From: Gammaproteobacteria bacterium
GTDB taxonomy: Bacteria > Pseudomonadota > Gammaproteobacteria > Pseudomonadales > Azotimanducaceae
Reading direction: 5' to 3'
Length of the DNA stretch: 64,000 bases
Assembly: GCA_012960535.1 (NCBI GenBank)
Contig: DUBB01000050.1
Span: 1-64,000, forward strand
Below are positions 55,357 to 64,000 of the stretch, one piece after another. Each line of letters opens with the position of its first letter. Position 1 is the first letter of the stretch. The notes beneath the pieces were generated by a model. It saw only the letters and a list, made by a program, of their open reading frames with translations, was not told where the DNA came from and did no database searches. A program made the translations under genes and the position numbers.

Positions 55357-55929
55357 TTAAAGATCAGAATATCGATTGATATTTTTGAACACTGAACGCT
55401 CGCCTGACCAGAAAATCTCATTCAGGTTGAGTGTTTTGAGCCACAGATGTACTGCCCTTTGATTGTTTTCAAGGAATGCGGATATAGAATTCAGGACTGC
55501 GCTTTCGCAAACGAAAAGGCCACATTGGGTGGCCTGATCATCGCGAAATACCGCTGCGCTATATTTTCCGGCATCGCAGTGTAATTGTTCTTTCAACTGC
55601 TCTATTATTTTTGCAGAGATATTTGGCATATCGCAGGACAGGACAATTGTATAAGGTGTTTTAATGTGCGGTGCGCAGGAAATGAGGCCAGCCAGGGGGC
55701 CAGGGAAGTCAGTAAGTTTGTCTGAGTATACTGTCAGGCCCAGGGCTCTGTATGCCTGCAGGTTTCGGTTGGCACTCACTAGAATCTGTTCGCATTGAGT
55801 CGCCGCCACGGACAGGGCATAGCGGATAAGAGGCTGCCCTTGGTATATGACAAGGCCTTTGTCTGTACCGCTCATTCTAGAGGCCTTACCGCCGGCGAGA
55901 ATGACGGTGGTGTATAAATTCGCATCCAT
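55357..55929 (-). CDS. mobA: Molybdenum cofactor guanylyltransferase MobA
   Basis: 190 residues. Attaches GMP to molybdopterin to form the MGD cofactor of bacterial molybdoenzymes. The nucleotidyltransferase motif LAGGKASRMSGTDKGL is at 12-27, and FPGPLAGLISCAPH and VLSCDMPNISAKIIEQL follow the family. Family members mostly have LAGGxSxRMGG, so this is a normal variant. Other moa or mob genes are absent from the window. It converges with adk and is divergent from yoaA. Confidence 0.9.
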   Translation of the reverse strand: MDANLYTTVILAGGKASRMSGTDKGLVIYQGQPLIRYALSVAATQCEQILVSANRNLQAYRALGLTVYSDKLTDFPGPLAGLISCAPHIKTPYTIVLSCDMPNISAKIIEQLKEQLHCDAGKYSAAVFRDDQATQCGLFVCESAVLNSISAFLENNQRAVHLWLKTLNLNEIFWSGERSVFKNINRYSDL

Positions 55930-55989
55930 TACAAAGTTGTAGGCTATGAGTTAACCCAGTAAGGATAGAGACCTGAGTACAGAAGTAAA

Positions 55990-57912
55990 GTGGTTCAAAT
56001 AATGCCGGATCTTGCCGATAAATATTTTTCAGTCTCTGGATATCTTTGCAGTGAACTGAATACTTTTTCGTATCGACCTTGTCAGTTGGAGTTAGCGCGG
56101 GTTATTGACGGCTTACTTGACAGTCACGAGAATGCGCTCCTGGAAGCAGGAACAGGTACGGGAAAGACACTTGCTTATCTGATTCCAATTCTGGAGAACG
56201 GTGGACGAACCATTATTTCTACCGGTACGCGGGCGCTACAGGATCAGCTTTATGAGAAGGATCTACCGCTAGCCATTAGCCTCACCGGAATCAGTAAGCG
56301 AGTGGCTGTCCTCAAAGGCAGGTCGAATTACCTTTGTCCCTACCGGCTTAACAGAAATATAATAGAAGAAAATAACCTTAACAATATTAACCTTATGGCT
56401 GAACTCAAACAGGTTCAATTATGGTCGCTACGAACTAAAAGCGGAGACCTGAACGAGTTGTCTGATTTTTCTGAGAAGGCCCCGCTTTTGTCTTTGATAA
56501 CCAGCACCAGGGCAAGTTGCCTGGTCCAGAACTGCCCCTCGTTTAACAGCTGTCCGGTATACCGGTCACGAGAAAAGGCTATGGAAGCCGACATCGTTGT
56601 GGTTAATCACCATATACTATGGGCGGATCTTGCCCTGAAGGACGACCAACTGGGCCAACTGCTACCCCTGGCCAGTCATATCATCGTTGACGAAGCTCAC
56701 CAGGTGCCCGATGTTGCGCGATTTTTCTTCGGGAATCGTCTGAGCAGCGCGCAGTTAACTGATCTGGGCAGAGATTTGGAGCGTGAACTGGATCGTCTTG
56801 GTGGAGATGATCCCGAATTGCAATCTGCTGTACAACTGATGCTGCGAGCCACTCGTTTGTTAAGAGATGAATTTCATGTCATGGCAACGCAATTGAAACC
56901 TCTGGAGTGGATAAACGGTCCCGGCAGTGAGGTGATGGATGAATTGGAGGCGGCGCTCACTCGATGTTTGAACGTATTGGCCCTGAGGCTGGATAGAAGC
57001 GAGGTATTCCGGCTTTGCTATACCCGGGCCAGCGATATTTCAGATCATCTTATGATCATTTCAACAAACAGATCTTTGCGGGGAGATGCAGCGCAATGGC
57101 TGGAGTTTGATGAAAACGGCTTTCAGTTCAACAGTATGCCCAGTAATCTCGGTGATGTTCTGAAAGCCTGTTTCGAGAATTCGGCCGCACAGTGGCTTTT
57201 CATTTCTGCAACGCTTTCGGTTGATGGTTCATTTGAATTTATCAAAGACACGCTAGGTCTCGAACAGATCATGGAATACCAGTTCGAGAGTCCGTTTGAT
57301 TTTCAGAGCCAGGTTATCAGCTTCATTCCAACTGATTTACCCGCCGTGAATTCGCCACAACATTGCACGGCGCTGATGCAGCAGGTCACGCCTTTGTTGA
57401 CCAGGAAAGCGTTACTTTTATTCACTTCCTTTCGTGCTTTAGCAGAGGCAAAGGAGTATCTCGAAGCATTGCACTTACCGCTTTTACTGGTTCAGGGGGA
57501 TCGAGCCAAGAGTAGTTTGATAGATCAATTCATGCAGGCTGAACAAGCTGTGCTGGTCGCGACCCAAAGTTTTTGGGAGGGTGTTGATTTTGCTGGTGCA
57601 AACCTTTGTTGCCTGCTGATTGATAAACTTCCTTTTGCCAGCCCTGCAGATCCGATGGTGGAAGCGCTGGCAACCACCTACTCAGATCGAGGGAAAAACC
57701 CCTTTATGGACCTTCATCTGCCAAAATGTGCTGTAAGCTTACGGCAGGGATTTGGCCGGCTGATTCGACAGGAAACTGATAAAGGCTTGTTTATCCTGGG
57801 TGATAACCGAATATTTGAAAAGCCCTATGGACAGGCGCTGATCAACAGTCTACCGAAGATGGAATGGACCCAGAACAGGGAAAGTGCGCTAAGATTTTAT
57901 GAGGAAATATGA
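55990..57912 (+). CDS. yoaA: DinG-family ATP-dependent DNA helicase YoaA
   Basis: 640 residues. XPD-like superfamily 2 helicase with an Fe-S cluster. Walker A EAGTGTGKT (52-60), the cluster cysteines at 116, 177, 182 and 188 (YLCPYRL; SCLVQNCPSFNSCP), and DEAH at 234-237. The C-terminal motor domain includes SATLSVDGSFEF, FTSFRALAEAKEYL, VATQSFWEGVDFAG and the closing RQGFGRLIRQ. Length and lack of an N-terminal exonuclease fit YoaA rather than longer DinG forms. In E. coli YoaA works with the holC product. Start is GTG 55990 or ATG 56002. Its stop overlaps the tsaB start by 4 bases. Confidence 0.92.
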   Translation: MVQIMPDLADKYFSVSGYLCSELNTFSYRPCQLELARVIDGLLDSHENALLEAGTGTGKTLAYLIPILENGGRTIISTGTRALQDQLYEKDLPLAISLTGISKRVAVLKGRSNYLCPYRLNRNIIEENNLNNINLMAELKQVQLWSLRTKSGDLNELSDFSEKAPLLSLITSTRASCLVQNCPSFNSCPVYRSREKAMEADIVVVNHHILWADLALKDDQLGQLLPLASHIIVDEAHQVPDVARFFFGNRLSSAQLTDLGRDLERELDRLGGDDPELQSAVQLMLRATRLLRDEFHVMATQLKPLEWINGPGSEVMDELEAALTRCLNVLALRLDRSEVFRLCYTRASDISDHLMIISTNRSLRGDAAQWLEFDENGFQFNSMPSNLGDVLKACFENSAAQWLFISATLSVDGSFEFIKDTLGLEQIMEYQFESPFDFQSQVISFIPTDLPAVNSPQHCTALMQQVTPLLTRKALLLFTSFRALAEAKEYLEALHLPLLLVQGDRAKSSLIDQFMQAEQAVLVATQSFWEGVDFAGANLCCLLIDKLPFASPADPMVEALATTYSDRGKNPFMDLHLPKCAVSLRQGFGRLIRQETDKGLFILGDNRIFEKPYGQALINSLPKMEWTQNRESALRFYEEI

Positions 57913-58589
57913 ATATACTCGCCATTGATACTTCCGCTTCGAGTATGACGCTGGCTGTCCGTACAGCGACTGATGATGTCTATAGAGAAATTGCCTCTGG
58001 GCGCAAGCATTCCAGGGATATTCTGCCAAATATCCTATCGCTTCTGGCGGAATCAGGGGTTGGGCTTCAGCAGCTGGATGCCCTGGCATTTGCCAAGGGC
58101 CCAGGATCATTCACTGGCCTGAGAATAGCCGTGGGCGTGGTTCAAGGCTTAGCTTATGGGTTATCAATTCCTGTCGTGCCTGTGTCTAACCTGGCAGCAA
58201 TCGCCAGGAAACGGGGCAGGGAGGAGGGTTGTAGTAACGTATTGGTGGCATTGACGGCTCGTGGTCAGGAAGTTTTTATGGGTGCTTACGCTCAGTGCAC
58301 AGATGTTTGCCCGAAATTGATTGGCGAGGAGGTGGTGGCCGATTGTGATCATTTTCCTGATTTGCCGCCGGGTCGCTGGCATGGTGTAGGTAATAATGAA
58401 CAGTTTTTTGATGACCTGGTAAGATTGAATGGTCAGCACTTTGAAACACTGTCAAACGTGTCGCAAGCGAGTGCTCTGGATTTGTTAGATATGGCTGCCC
58501 AGCGAATGCAAGACTCAGATACTGTAGATGCTTTAACTGCGGAACCTGAGTATGTCAGGCATCAGGTGGCGAGCCCACCCAAGCAATGA
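57909..58589 (+). CDS. tsaB: tRNA threonylcarbamoyladenosine biosynthesis protein TsaB
   Basis: 226 residues. Partner of TsaD in the t6A37 modification of ANN-decoding tRNAs. The N-terminus NILAIDTSASSMTLAV and the segment AFAKGPGSFTGLRIAVGVVQGLAYG are typical of TsaB (YeaZ), a degraded ASKHA-fold homologue of TsaD. The ATG overlaps the yoaA stop (ATGA), and the TGA overlaps the rsmJ start the same way, so yoaA-tsaB-rsmJ is one coupled operon. Confidence 0.95.
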   Translation: MNILAIDTSASSMTLAVRTATDDVYREIASGRKHSRDILPNILSLLAESGVGLQQLDALAFAKGPGSFTGLRIAVGVVQGLAYGLSIPVVPVSNLAAIARKRGREEGCSNVLVALTARGQEVFMGAYAQCTDVCPKLIGEEVVADCDHFPDLPPGRWHGVGNNEQFFDDLVRLNGQHFETLSNVSQASALDLLDMAAQRMQDSDTVDALTAEPEYVRHQVASPPKQ

Positions 58590-59239
58590 GCCAATATCGT
58601 ATCGAGAAGATAGATGGTCGATTATCCCTGGTAGATTGCTGGGGTGATTTCTCGCCCCTGGCCGTTGATTTTGGATCAGCTGCCATGCGTTATCGCCTCG
58701 AGCACCTTTCAGTCAAGAATGAAATGCTGATTAAAGCTGCCGGTGCGACTCGATCGTTTACTGTTTTTGATATGACGGCAGGCCTGGGTAAAGATGCTTT
58801 TGTGCTGGCTGCTTTTGGCTGTGAGGTCTATCTTAAGGAGCGTTCCACAGTCTTGTTTCTTTTGATTAAGGATGGCCTTGACAGGGCCAGGCAGGATCCT
58901 GATTTGCAGTCTATTGCTGCTAGAATGCATCTTGTTCTGGGTGATTCGTGCCAGGGTTGTCAGGGCCTAAAGCCGTTTGACGTTGCCATGATTGACCCGA
59001 TGTTTCCGGCAAAGAAAAAATCGGCGCTAGCCAGTGGTGAGATGCAGATACTGCAGTCTTATATTGGCGAAAATCTTTCTCCGGAAATGCTGTTAGTAGC
59101 TGCTTTTGGTATGGGTATACCCAGGATTGCAGTGAAGCGTTCTTTGCGTGATACCAGCGCCTATTCAGAACACTCACCCGTTTACGCTCTAAAGGGTCGA
59201 AGTAGTCGATTCGATATTTTTGTGCAGCAGCGTGTTTAA
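58586..59239 (+). CDS. rsmJ: 16S rRNA (guanine(1516)-N2)-methyltransferase RsmJ
   Basis: 217 residues. Methylates G1516 in the 30S head. The SAM-binding motif is VFDMTAGLGKDAFVLA and the substrate-side motif is MIDPMFPAKKKSAL, which is specific for RsmJ (YhiQ). The segment SAAMRYRLEHLSVKNEMLIKAAG before them matches too. Last gene of the yoaA-tsaB-rsmJ run. Its final 51 bases overlap the end of plsB on the opposite strand. Confidence 0.92.
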   Translation: MSQYRIEKIDGRLSLVDCWGDFSPLAVDFGSAAMRYRLEHLSVKNEMLIKAAGATRSFTVFDMTAGLGKDAFVLAAFGCEVYLKERSTVLFLLIKDGLDRARQDPDLQSIAARMHLVLGDSCQGCQGLKPFDVAMIDPMFPAKKKSALASGEMQILQSYIGENLSPEMLLVAAFGMGIPRIAVKRSLRDTSAYSEHSPVYALKGRSSRFDIFVQQRV

Positions 59240-61633
59240 ACAACTCGTCACCGCGGTAATGATATCCGGTGACAGAAGGCCTGCCAGCGCCTGTTGCAGG
59301 GCAAGTGTATTCTGCCCTGGGAGGTGAGTTTCTGGGTCTACCCAGTCGCGATGTTTGAGTATTTTCAGAAATTGACTAAATGGTACGCTACTCGTTGTTT
59401 CAACAGGAACCCTATTCAGGGTCTCGAAAACTTTCTGGTATATGCTTAACGCTGCCTGTTCAATATCTATCATCTCAGGAAGGCTGGTGTCCAGTAAAAT
59501 GCAGACAATGTAATAGCGAATTAGAAAGGGTCGAATGGCCTCACCCAGGTCATATAATCCCAGGTATGCCTGGTCTGGTTTGGCTTGTAGGGTGAGCTGG
59601 CTGTCATCACACAAAAGCAATCCCTCGGCTTCTAAAATGGACAGGAACTGCTCGACGCTGGCATTAGTTAGTGCCTGGGTACTGCTAATCAGGAGTTCAT
59701 TGTGAACAAACGGCAGCACTAGGTTGACTGTCTCTAGCAGAGTACGTCTTTCGATGTCGTTGTGATGGCGCAGGGTGAGCGCGGTCAGGCTTGGGAGGCA
59801 AAACAAATGTATTACGTTGTTGTAATAATATTGCAGTGCAATCTGATTGGTGGGGTCCGTTTGAACTGTAGTCCCGGCGACTGAAACAGATTGGACTAAG
59901 CCGGTTATGCGAATCGCATTTTCGATGACATCTGCGGGCGACTGCGACAGTAAGGTTGTTTTTAATTGGCTGGTGCTGATGCGAAGCAGGAAAGCTATTT
60001 GTTTTTCGAGTCGGCCTATCTCGATGGCATTTTTCTGAGTGCAAAGTATGGCAAATGCCGTGATGTTGACCGTGTTAAGCACGGCTGCGTCATTGATTCT
60101 GTGGCTGAGTTCATTGGCTAAATTGATGCAGGCGTTCCTGTGTAAATCATAGGGTGGTGTTGAATGCCACAGGGGCAGGTTTTCATCGAGGTAGGAGCGC
60201 AGGTTCAAGGGTTCTCCAAAGCTGACTGCGACCCGGCCAAAATCCTTTTTTAGCAGTTTTAGTGTCGTCAGCAGGCCAAAAAGGGTTTCTTTGTTTTTTC
60301 CCCTACCAGCAAGCTCTCCCAGGTAACTGCTAATTTCCATGACTTTCTCATAACTGAAGTAGACCGGTAGAAAATTTAGTTCTTTACTGTTATCCCTGTA
60401 ATAACCATTGAGTGTCATGCTAATCATACCGGTTCTAGGATTGAGCATGCGTCCAGTTCTGCTCCGGCCACCTTCAATAAAGTACTCAATGGAATGACCT
60501 CTGCTGAGCATTAGGTGCAGATATTCATCGAAAACAGCTTTGTATAAAAGATTTCCCTTGAAACTGCGGCGCATAAAGAAAGCACCAGCTCTTCGCAATA
60601 ATGAACCCACCAGCGGCAGGTTTAGATTTACCCCAGCAGCTATGTGCGGCGGTGTGAGGCCGTTGCGATATAACACATAGGATAGCAATAGATAGTCGAT
60701 ATGGCTGCGGTGGCAAGGTACATATACGACCTCAGAGGTCAGCGCTGCAGTTTTGGCGCGATCAATATTGTATAGCTCGATACCTTCATAGATTTTGTGC
60801 CAGAGCCAGGATAGCAAAACTTCGAAAAAACGGATTACACGGTAGGACTGGTCCGAAGCTATTTCCTGGGCATATTGCTGGGCTTTTTTTTCGATCTTGG
60901 CAGGCGGCTCTTGGGTAACCCTGGTTTCACTGAGGACAGCATCCTTAACGTTGTCACTGTCCAGTATCTTTTTTAGCAGCGTCCTGCGATGAGATAGATC
61001 AGGACCCAGTATGGCCTGTCGCTGTCGGGTAAAGTGTGTCCTTAACTTGCGATGCAGGTGGCGTGCAGATAACGCTGGATTATCCAGTTCGCTGTTAATT
61101 GTAAGCAGATTAATGGGCTCTCCAAATTCCACTAGCAGATGTTTTGGTACTAGGAATAGCGCCAGGATTTTCCTGAGACGGGAAGTGGCTGACCAGTTAT
61201 CCGATAGCATCAGCTTCAGCAAGGACTTTTCTTTATCAGGCTGATGCCCCCAGAACAAGGATACCGGCACAACCTTTATCGCTGCGGTCTGCTGCCGTTG
61301 CCTGGATAATATACGGGTCAGTCTGGGGCTGAAGTTCTTTGCGCTTTTACGACCGGTTATGCCGGTTCTATGGCGCAAAAAGAAAAATGATCTTGTTTCC
61401 GACAAACCCTTCATGGCGCTTCTGGGCGAAGCCAGGTTACCCAGTTCACAGCCTATTTCAGTCACCATGAGGTCAGCTATGGACTGGTAATCCATGACGT
61501 AGCAAATAGCCTCATCTGGTTGGAGATCGAGCTGATTAGGCGAGTTGCGAATGAAAGTTGGCGATAACCAGAATTTTAAAAAGGATTTAGTAAAATTAAA
61601 CTGCGCTTCCCTTAAGCGATTATAGATTGCCAT
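59189..61633 (-). CDS. plsB: Glycerol-3-phosphate 1-O-acyltransferase PlsB
   Basis: 814 residues from the ATG at 61633, chosen because the acyltransferase motif HRSHID then falls at 308-313, as in E. coli PlsB (His306, Asp311; 807 residues). A TTG 17 codons upstream inside gspD is less likely. Inner membrane enzyme that makes 1-acyl-glycerol-3-phosphate, the first step of phospholipid synthesis. Further motifs: GAFFMRRSFKGN (block II), FIEGGRSRTGRM (block III) and LPVYFSYEK (block IV). The start overlaps the last 14 bases of gspD, so translation may be coupled. Its end overlaps rsmJ tail to tail. Confidence 0.95.
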   Translation of the reverse strand: MAIYNRLREAQFNFTKSFLKFWLSPTFIRNSPNQLDLQPDEAICYVMDYQSIADLMVTEIGCELGNLASPRSAMKGLSETRSFFFLRHRTGITGRKSAKNFSPRLTRILSRQRQQTAAIKVVPVSLFWGHQPDKEKSLLKLMLSDNWSATSRLRKILALFLVPKHLLVEFGEPINLLTINSELDNPALSARHLHRKLRTHFTRQRQAILGPDLSHRRTLLKKILDSDNVKDAVLSETRVTQEPPAKIEKKAQQYAQEIASDQSYRVIRFFEVLLSWLWHKIYEGIELYNIDRAKTAALTSEVVYVPCHRSHIDYLLLSYVLYRNGLTPPHIAAGVNLNLPLVGSLLRRAGAFFMRRSFKGNLLYKAVFDEYLHLMLSRGHSIEYFIEGGRSRTGRMLNPRTGMISMTLNGYYRDNSKELNFLPVYFSYEKVMEISSYLGELAGRGKNKETLFGLLTTLKLLKKDFGRVAVSFGEPLNLRSYLDENLPLWHSTPPYDLHRNACINLANELSHRINDAAVLNTVNITAFAILCTQKNAIEIGRLEKQIAFLLRISTSQLKTTLLSQSPADVIENAIRITGLVQSVSVAGTTVQTDPTNQIALQYYYNNVIHLFCLPSLTALTLRHHNDIERRTLLETVNLVLPFVHNELLISSTQALTNASVEQFLSILEAEGLLLCDDSQLTLQAKPDQAYLGLYDLGEAIRPFLIRYYIVCILLDTSLPEMIDIEQAALSIYQKVFETLNRVPVETTSSVPFSQFLKILKHRDWVDPETHLPGQNTLALQQALAGLLSPDIITAVTSCLNTLLHKNIESTTSTL

Positions 61634-63515
61634 CGAAGAGTTCTGATATTCTTTCAGGGACTGTACTCGTTCCTTCAATTTCAACTTGAAAGACCCGGTT
61701 GTATTTCCGTTCTGAGACTTTTGATATATCTGCTTTGGTTGTTAGTACAGTGGGTCTGAGGAAAACCAGCAGGTTCTGTTTCTCGGTGCTGTATGTCTTG
61801 CTCCGAAAAAGCATGCCTAACAAAGGAATACTGCCCAGGAATGGCACCTTGGAAATAGCGGTGGTCTCCTTGTCGCGGATAAGGCCGCCCAGAATAATCA
61901 CCTCACCATCATCAACCAGAATAGTTGTATCGATTGTCCTTTTATTGGTGATCAAGTCTGCCGCAGCCTCTGACCCTATTACAGATAAACTCGAAGCATC
62001 AACCTCTGATACCTCCTGATGGATGCTTAACCTGACCAGATTGTCATTGTTGATGTGCGGTGTAACTTCCAGTGTCAGGCCAACATCTTCTCTCTGTATG
62101 GTGGTAAAAGGATTGGTTGTTCCCTGACTTCCGGAGACAGTTGAACCGGTTCTGAACGGAACATTCTGGCCAACAACGATCTTTGCTTCTTCATTGTCCA
62201 TAGTCGTAATGCTCGGTGTGGACAGTAAATTGACATCGCTGTTGGATGCCAGCGCCTTGATGATGAAGGCGAAGCTTGGACCTGTCTGACTGAGCCGCCC
62301 CCCGGCAAGAAGCGGTGCCTCTCCCAGAGAAGTAGCCGTTGGGGTATTGGTTGCGAGACCTTGAAGGATCTGCGCCAGGGTACCACTGGGTGCAGTCAGG
62401 CCAATGGGGGTGTTGCCACTGGTTCTGTCGCCAACTGCTAGCTCGCTACCCAATTGACGACTGAAGTCGGTAGTGACCTCGACGATGGCGGCTTCTATGA
62501 GTACCTGCATGCGCCGGACATCAAGGCTGTCGACAATATCCATGATATCGATCATTGTCGCAGGGTCAGCTCTGATAACGAGAGCATTGATAGCTTCGTC
62601 TGCCTGGACGCTGACCTCAACCATGGCGGAGGATTCATTCTTGTTGGAATTACTGGCAATATTGGTGAGAATCTCAGCTAATTTTGTCGCATCTGAATGG
62701 GCCAGCCGAATAACCTTAATGGTGCCAGAGCGATTGGCGGGGACATCCAACTGACTTATCAGAGCCTTGACTTTTGCCAGCGTATATCGCTCCCCCTTTA
62801 GAACCAGGCTATTGGTTCTTTCGCTGGCTACAATGGTAACTCGGTTAGGCCCCTTTGCACTCTTGCCTATTTGTTCCGGTGCAAGTTGCTCAAGCAATGC
62901 GACGATGTCCTCTACCCAGGCTTCTTTCAGGTCGATAATGGAAACTTCCAGATTATCGGCTACGTCAACTCGATTGATGATTTCGACTAATCGATTGATA
63001 TTGGACGCATGGTCACTGATGATAAGTACGTTCGGATTGGCTAACCCGGCAATGTGCCCATACTGAGGAATTAACGGCCTGAGTACTTTGACCATCTCTT
63101 GAGAGGCAGTATTGCGTATGAGTATCACTCTGGTTATCAGTTCCTGCGAAAGCAGGTCATCGACAAAATCGTTGGGGTTGCCACTCTGTTTTGCCAGTAC
63201 CGTCTGCACAATTTTTATTACACCATTGGCATTGACAGCAGCAAATCCGTGAACCTGTAGCACACTCAGGAATAGCTCATAAACGGCATCTTTACCCATC
63301 GCGGTACTGGATACTACGGTCACGTTGCCTTTGACCCTGGGGTCAATAATGAAACTCTTTTCGGTAATGGCAGAAACCTGGGTGATAAATTCCCGGATGT
63401 CGGCATTCTTGAGATTGATCCGCCAACTGTCCTGGCCATAGACTGTAACTGTAGGAAAAGCGAACAGGATAAAAATCAATGTAAGAATTGGTCTCATGGT
63501 TTGCTTTTTCTGCAT
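61620..63515 (-). CDS. gspD: Type II secretion system outer membrane secretin GspD
   Basis: 631 residues. Forms the outer membrane channel of the type II secretion system. A signal peptide (about 7-27, ending VYG-Q) is followed by N0 (INLKNADIREFITQVSAITEKSFIIDPRVKG) and three N-domains, each with a NRLVEIINRVD-like strand-helix pattern. The secretin domain follows: QVLIEAAIVEVTTD, the VGQNVPF motif, EDVGLTLEVTPHIN and ILGGLIRDKE. It is slightly shorter than many GspD proteins and has no clear C-terminal S-domain, so a pilotin dependence cannot be seen. gspC lies upstream, plsB directly downstream. Confidence 0.95.
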   Translation of the reverse strand: MQKKQTMRPILTLIFILFAFPTVTVYGQDSWRINLKNADIREFITQVSAITEKSFIIDPRVKGNVTVVSSTAMGKDAVYELFLSVLQVHGFAAVNANGVIKIVQTVLAKQSGNPNDFVDDLLSQELITRVILIRNTASQEMVKVLRPLIPQYGHIAGLANPNVLIISDHASNINRLVEIINRVDVADNLEVSIIDLKEAWVEDIVALLEQLAPEQIGKSAKGPNRVTIVASERTNSLVLKGERYTLAKVKALISQLDVPANRSGTIKVIRLAHSDATKLAEILTNIASNSNKNESSAMVEVSVQADEAINALVIRADPATMIDIMDIVDSLDVRRMQVLIEAAIVEVTTDFSRQLGSELAVGDRTSGNTPIGLTAPSGTLAQILQGLATNTPTATSLGEAPLLAGGRLSQTGPSFAFIIKALASNSDVNLLSTPSITTMDNEEAKIVVGQNVPFRTGSTVSGSQGTTNPFTTIQREDVGLTLEVTPHINNDNLVRLSIHQEVSEVDASSLSVIGSEAAADLITNKRTIDTTILVDDGEVIILGGLIRDKETTAISKVPFLGSIPLLGMLFRSKTYSTEKQNLLVFLRPTVLTTKADISKVSERKYNRVFQVEIEGTSTVPERISELFDGNL

Positions 63516-63548
63516 TTTTCAGTTCAAAGTTTACTGGAATAGAGGGCG

Positions 63549-64000
63549 TTAGGGTATGGGAATCGTCAGAAAAAATCGTCTACCAGCGCGCTGGACCTCT
63601 ACCCGGACCCGGCCCGCAGCCATGGCTTGATCGACTAATCTAGAATCATTCATGGCGACGCCAACAGCGACGCCATTGACTGAGACCACAACATCGCCGG
63701 TCTGCAGACCGGCCTGAGTTAAAGCGGCGCCGGCACTGCTTGGGTCCACTTTGTATCCGTTCGCACTGTCATTGGATACCGGTGACATCCCTATCTCGCT
63801 GAGTAGCTCCGTGGGATTAGATTGCAGTCGCTTCTTATTCTGTTCCAGATAGGCTCTGAGCGAGTTATCTGCAGCCTCCAGGCTGGCTAGCGGTTGGTCT
63901 GAGGCGCTGGAAAGATTCTGGGTTGATCGTTTGTTCGAAATTTTTTGGTGGATCTCTGATAGCGCTGCAGTATTTCCTGACTCAAAGGTAACTTTGGCCA
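63549..64000 (-). CDS. gspC: Type II secretion protein GspC, C-terminal part (5' end outside window)
   Basis: The frame is open from base 64000 down to 63549, so the gene continues outside. The visible 150 residues show a linker rich in Ser, Asn and Gln, then SNPTELLSEIGMSPV and a PDZ-like domain (SSAGAALTQAGLQTGDVVVSVNGVAVG) ending RRFFLTIPIP. GspC links the inner membrane platform to GspD. It lies upstream of gspD, 33 bases away, in the usual gspC-gspD order. The ATG at 63788 lies inside the domain and is not a start. Confidence 0.88.
   Translation of the reverse strand, partial: AKVTFESGNTAALSEIHQKISNKRSTQNLSSASDQPLASLEAADNSLRAYLEQNKKRLQSNPTELLSEIGMSPVSNDSANGYKVDPSSAGAALTQAGLQTGDVVVSVNGVAVGVAMNDSRLVDQAMAAGRVRVEVQRAGRRFFLTIPIP

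Noticed and set aside
1-64000. CRISPR arrays, insertion sequences, prophage or att sites
   Set aside because: No regularly spaced repeats with unique spacers, no transposase or phage genes, and no flanking target duplications were found. The two short tandem tracts have no spacers.

Overview
The window is a 64 kb piece of a gammaproteobacterial chromosome with moderate G+C and dense gene packing. Gene order, recalled rather than searched, resembles Pseudomonas: ygfZ / sdhE-ygfX / nadB / rpoE-rseA-rseB-rseC-mucD-lepA-lepB-DUF4845-rnc-era-recO, then a GacS-position sensor gene divergent from cysM-rlmD-relA, and corB-ypjD / ffh / rpsP-rimM-trmD-rplS / xerD-dsbC / hom-recJ / prfB-lysS. RF2 carries the classical +1 frameshift site. 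A member of the Pseudomonadales in the broad sense (for example a marine heterotroph) is the best guess. No tRNA, rRNA, CRISPR array, transposase, prophage or plasmid gene was seen.

Layout. 1-6.8 kb is the only accessory-like part: the end of a phytanoyl-CoA dioxygenase-like gene, a lipase-like hydrolase, a membrane-anchored metallo-beta-lactamase-fold protein, 3-hydroxybutyryl-CoA dehydrogenase, a small lipoprotein, a questin-oxidase-like protein, an NTF2-like protein and an NnrU-like membrane protein, with two larger intergenic gaps. 6.8-15.2 kb holds tadA, purL, two Nudix hydrolases, a gamma-class carbonic anhydrase-like protein and leuA, preceded by a short Leu-rich ORF that looks like an attenuation leader. 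15.2-16.5 kb is a decayed hybrid histidine kinase. 16.5-34.1 kb is housekeeping: corB-like, ypjD, ffh, the rpsP operon, an MFS transporter, xerD, dsbC, alaC, hom, recJ, prfB, lysS, ung and an APH-fold kinase. 34.2-47.7 kb holds ygfZ, sdhE-ygfX, nadB, the sigma-E envelope stress operon with a recognisable sigma-E promoter, and the lepA-to-acpS block. 47.7-64 kb holds a degenerate GacS/BarA-like protein (receiver and HPt intact, kinase core not recognisable), cysM-rlmD-relA, adk, mobA, yoaA-tsaB-rsmJ, plsB and the type II secretion genes gspD and gspC (cut by the window end).

How the genes work together. The rpoE cluster is a self-contained envelope stress circuit: sigma factor, membrane anti-sigma factor RseA, periplasmic RseB, RseC and the periplasmic protease MucD. 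sdhE and ygfZ support flavin and Fe-S enzymes. lepB/era/rnc/rimM/trmD/rplS/rlmD/rsmJ/tsaB/tadA form a broad translation and RNA-maturation set. No convincing new multi-gene system was found. The observations most worth following are the putative leuA leader, the loss of the kinase core in two separate sensor-kinase loci, the sigma-E promoter with an embedded palindrome, and two short degenerate tandem-repeat tracts that each sit just upstream of a gene.
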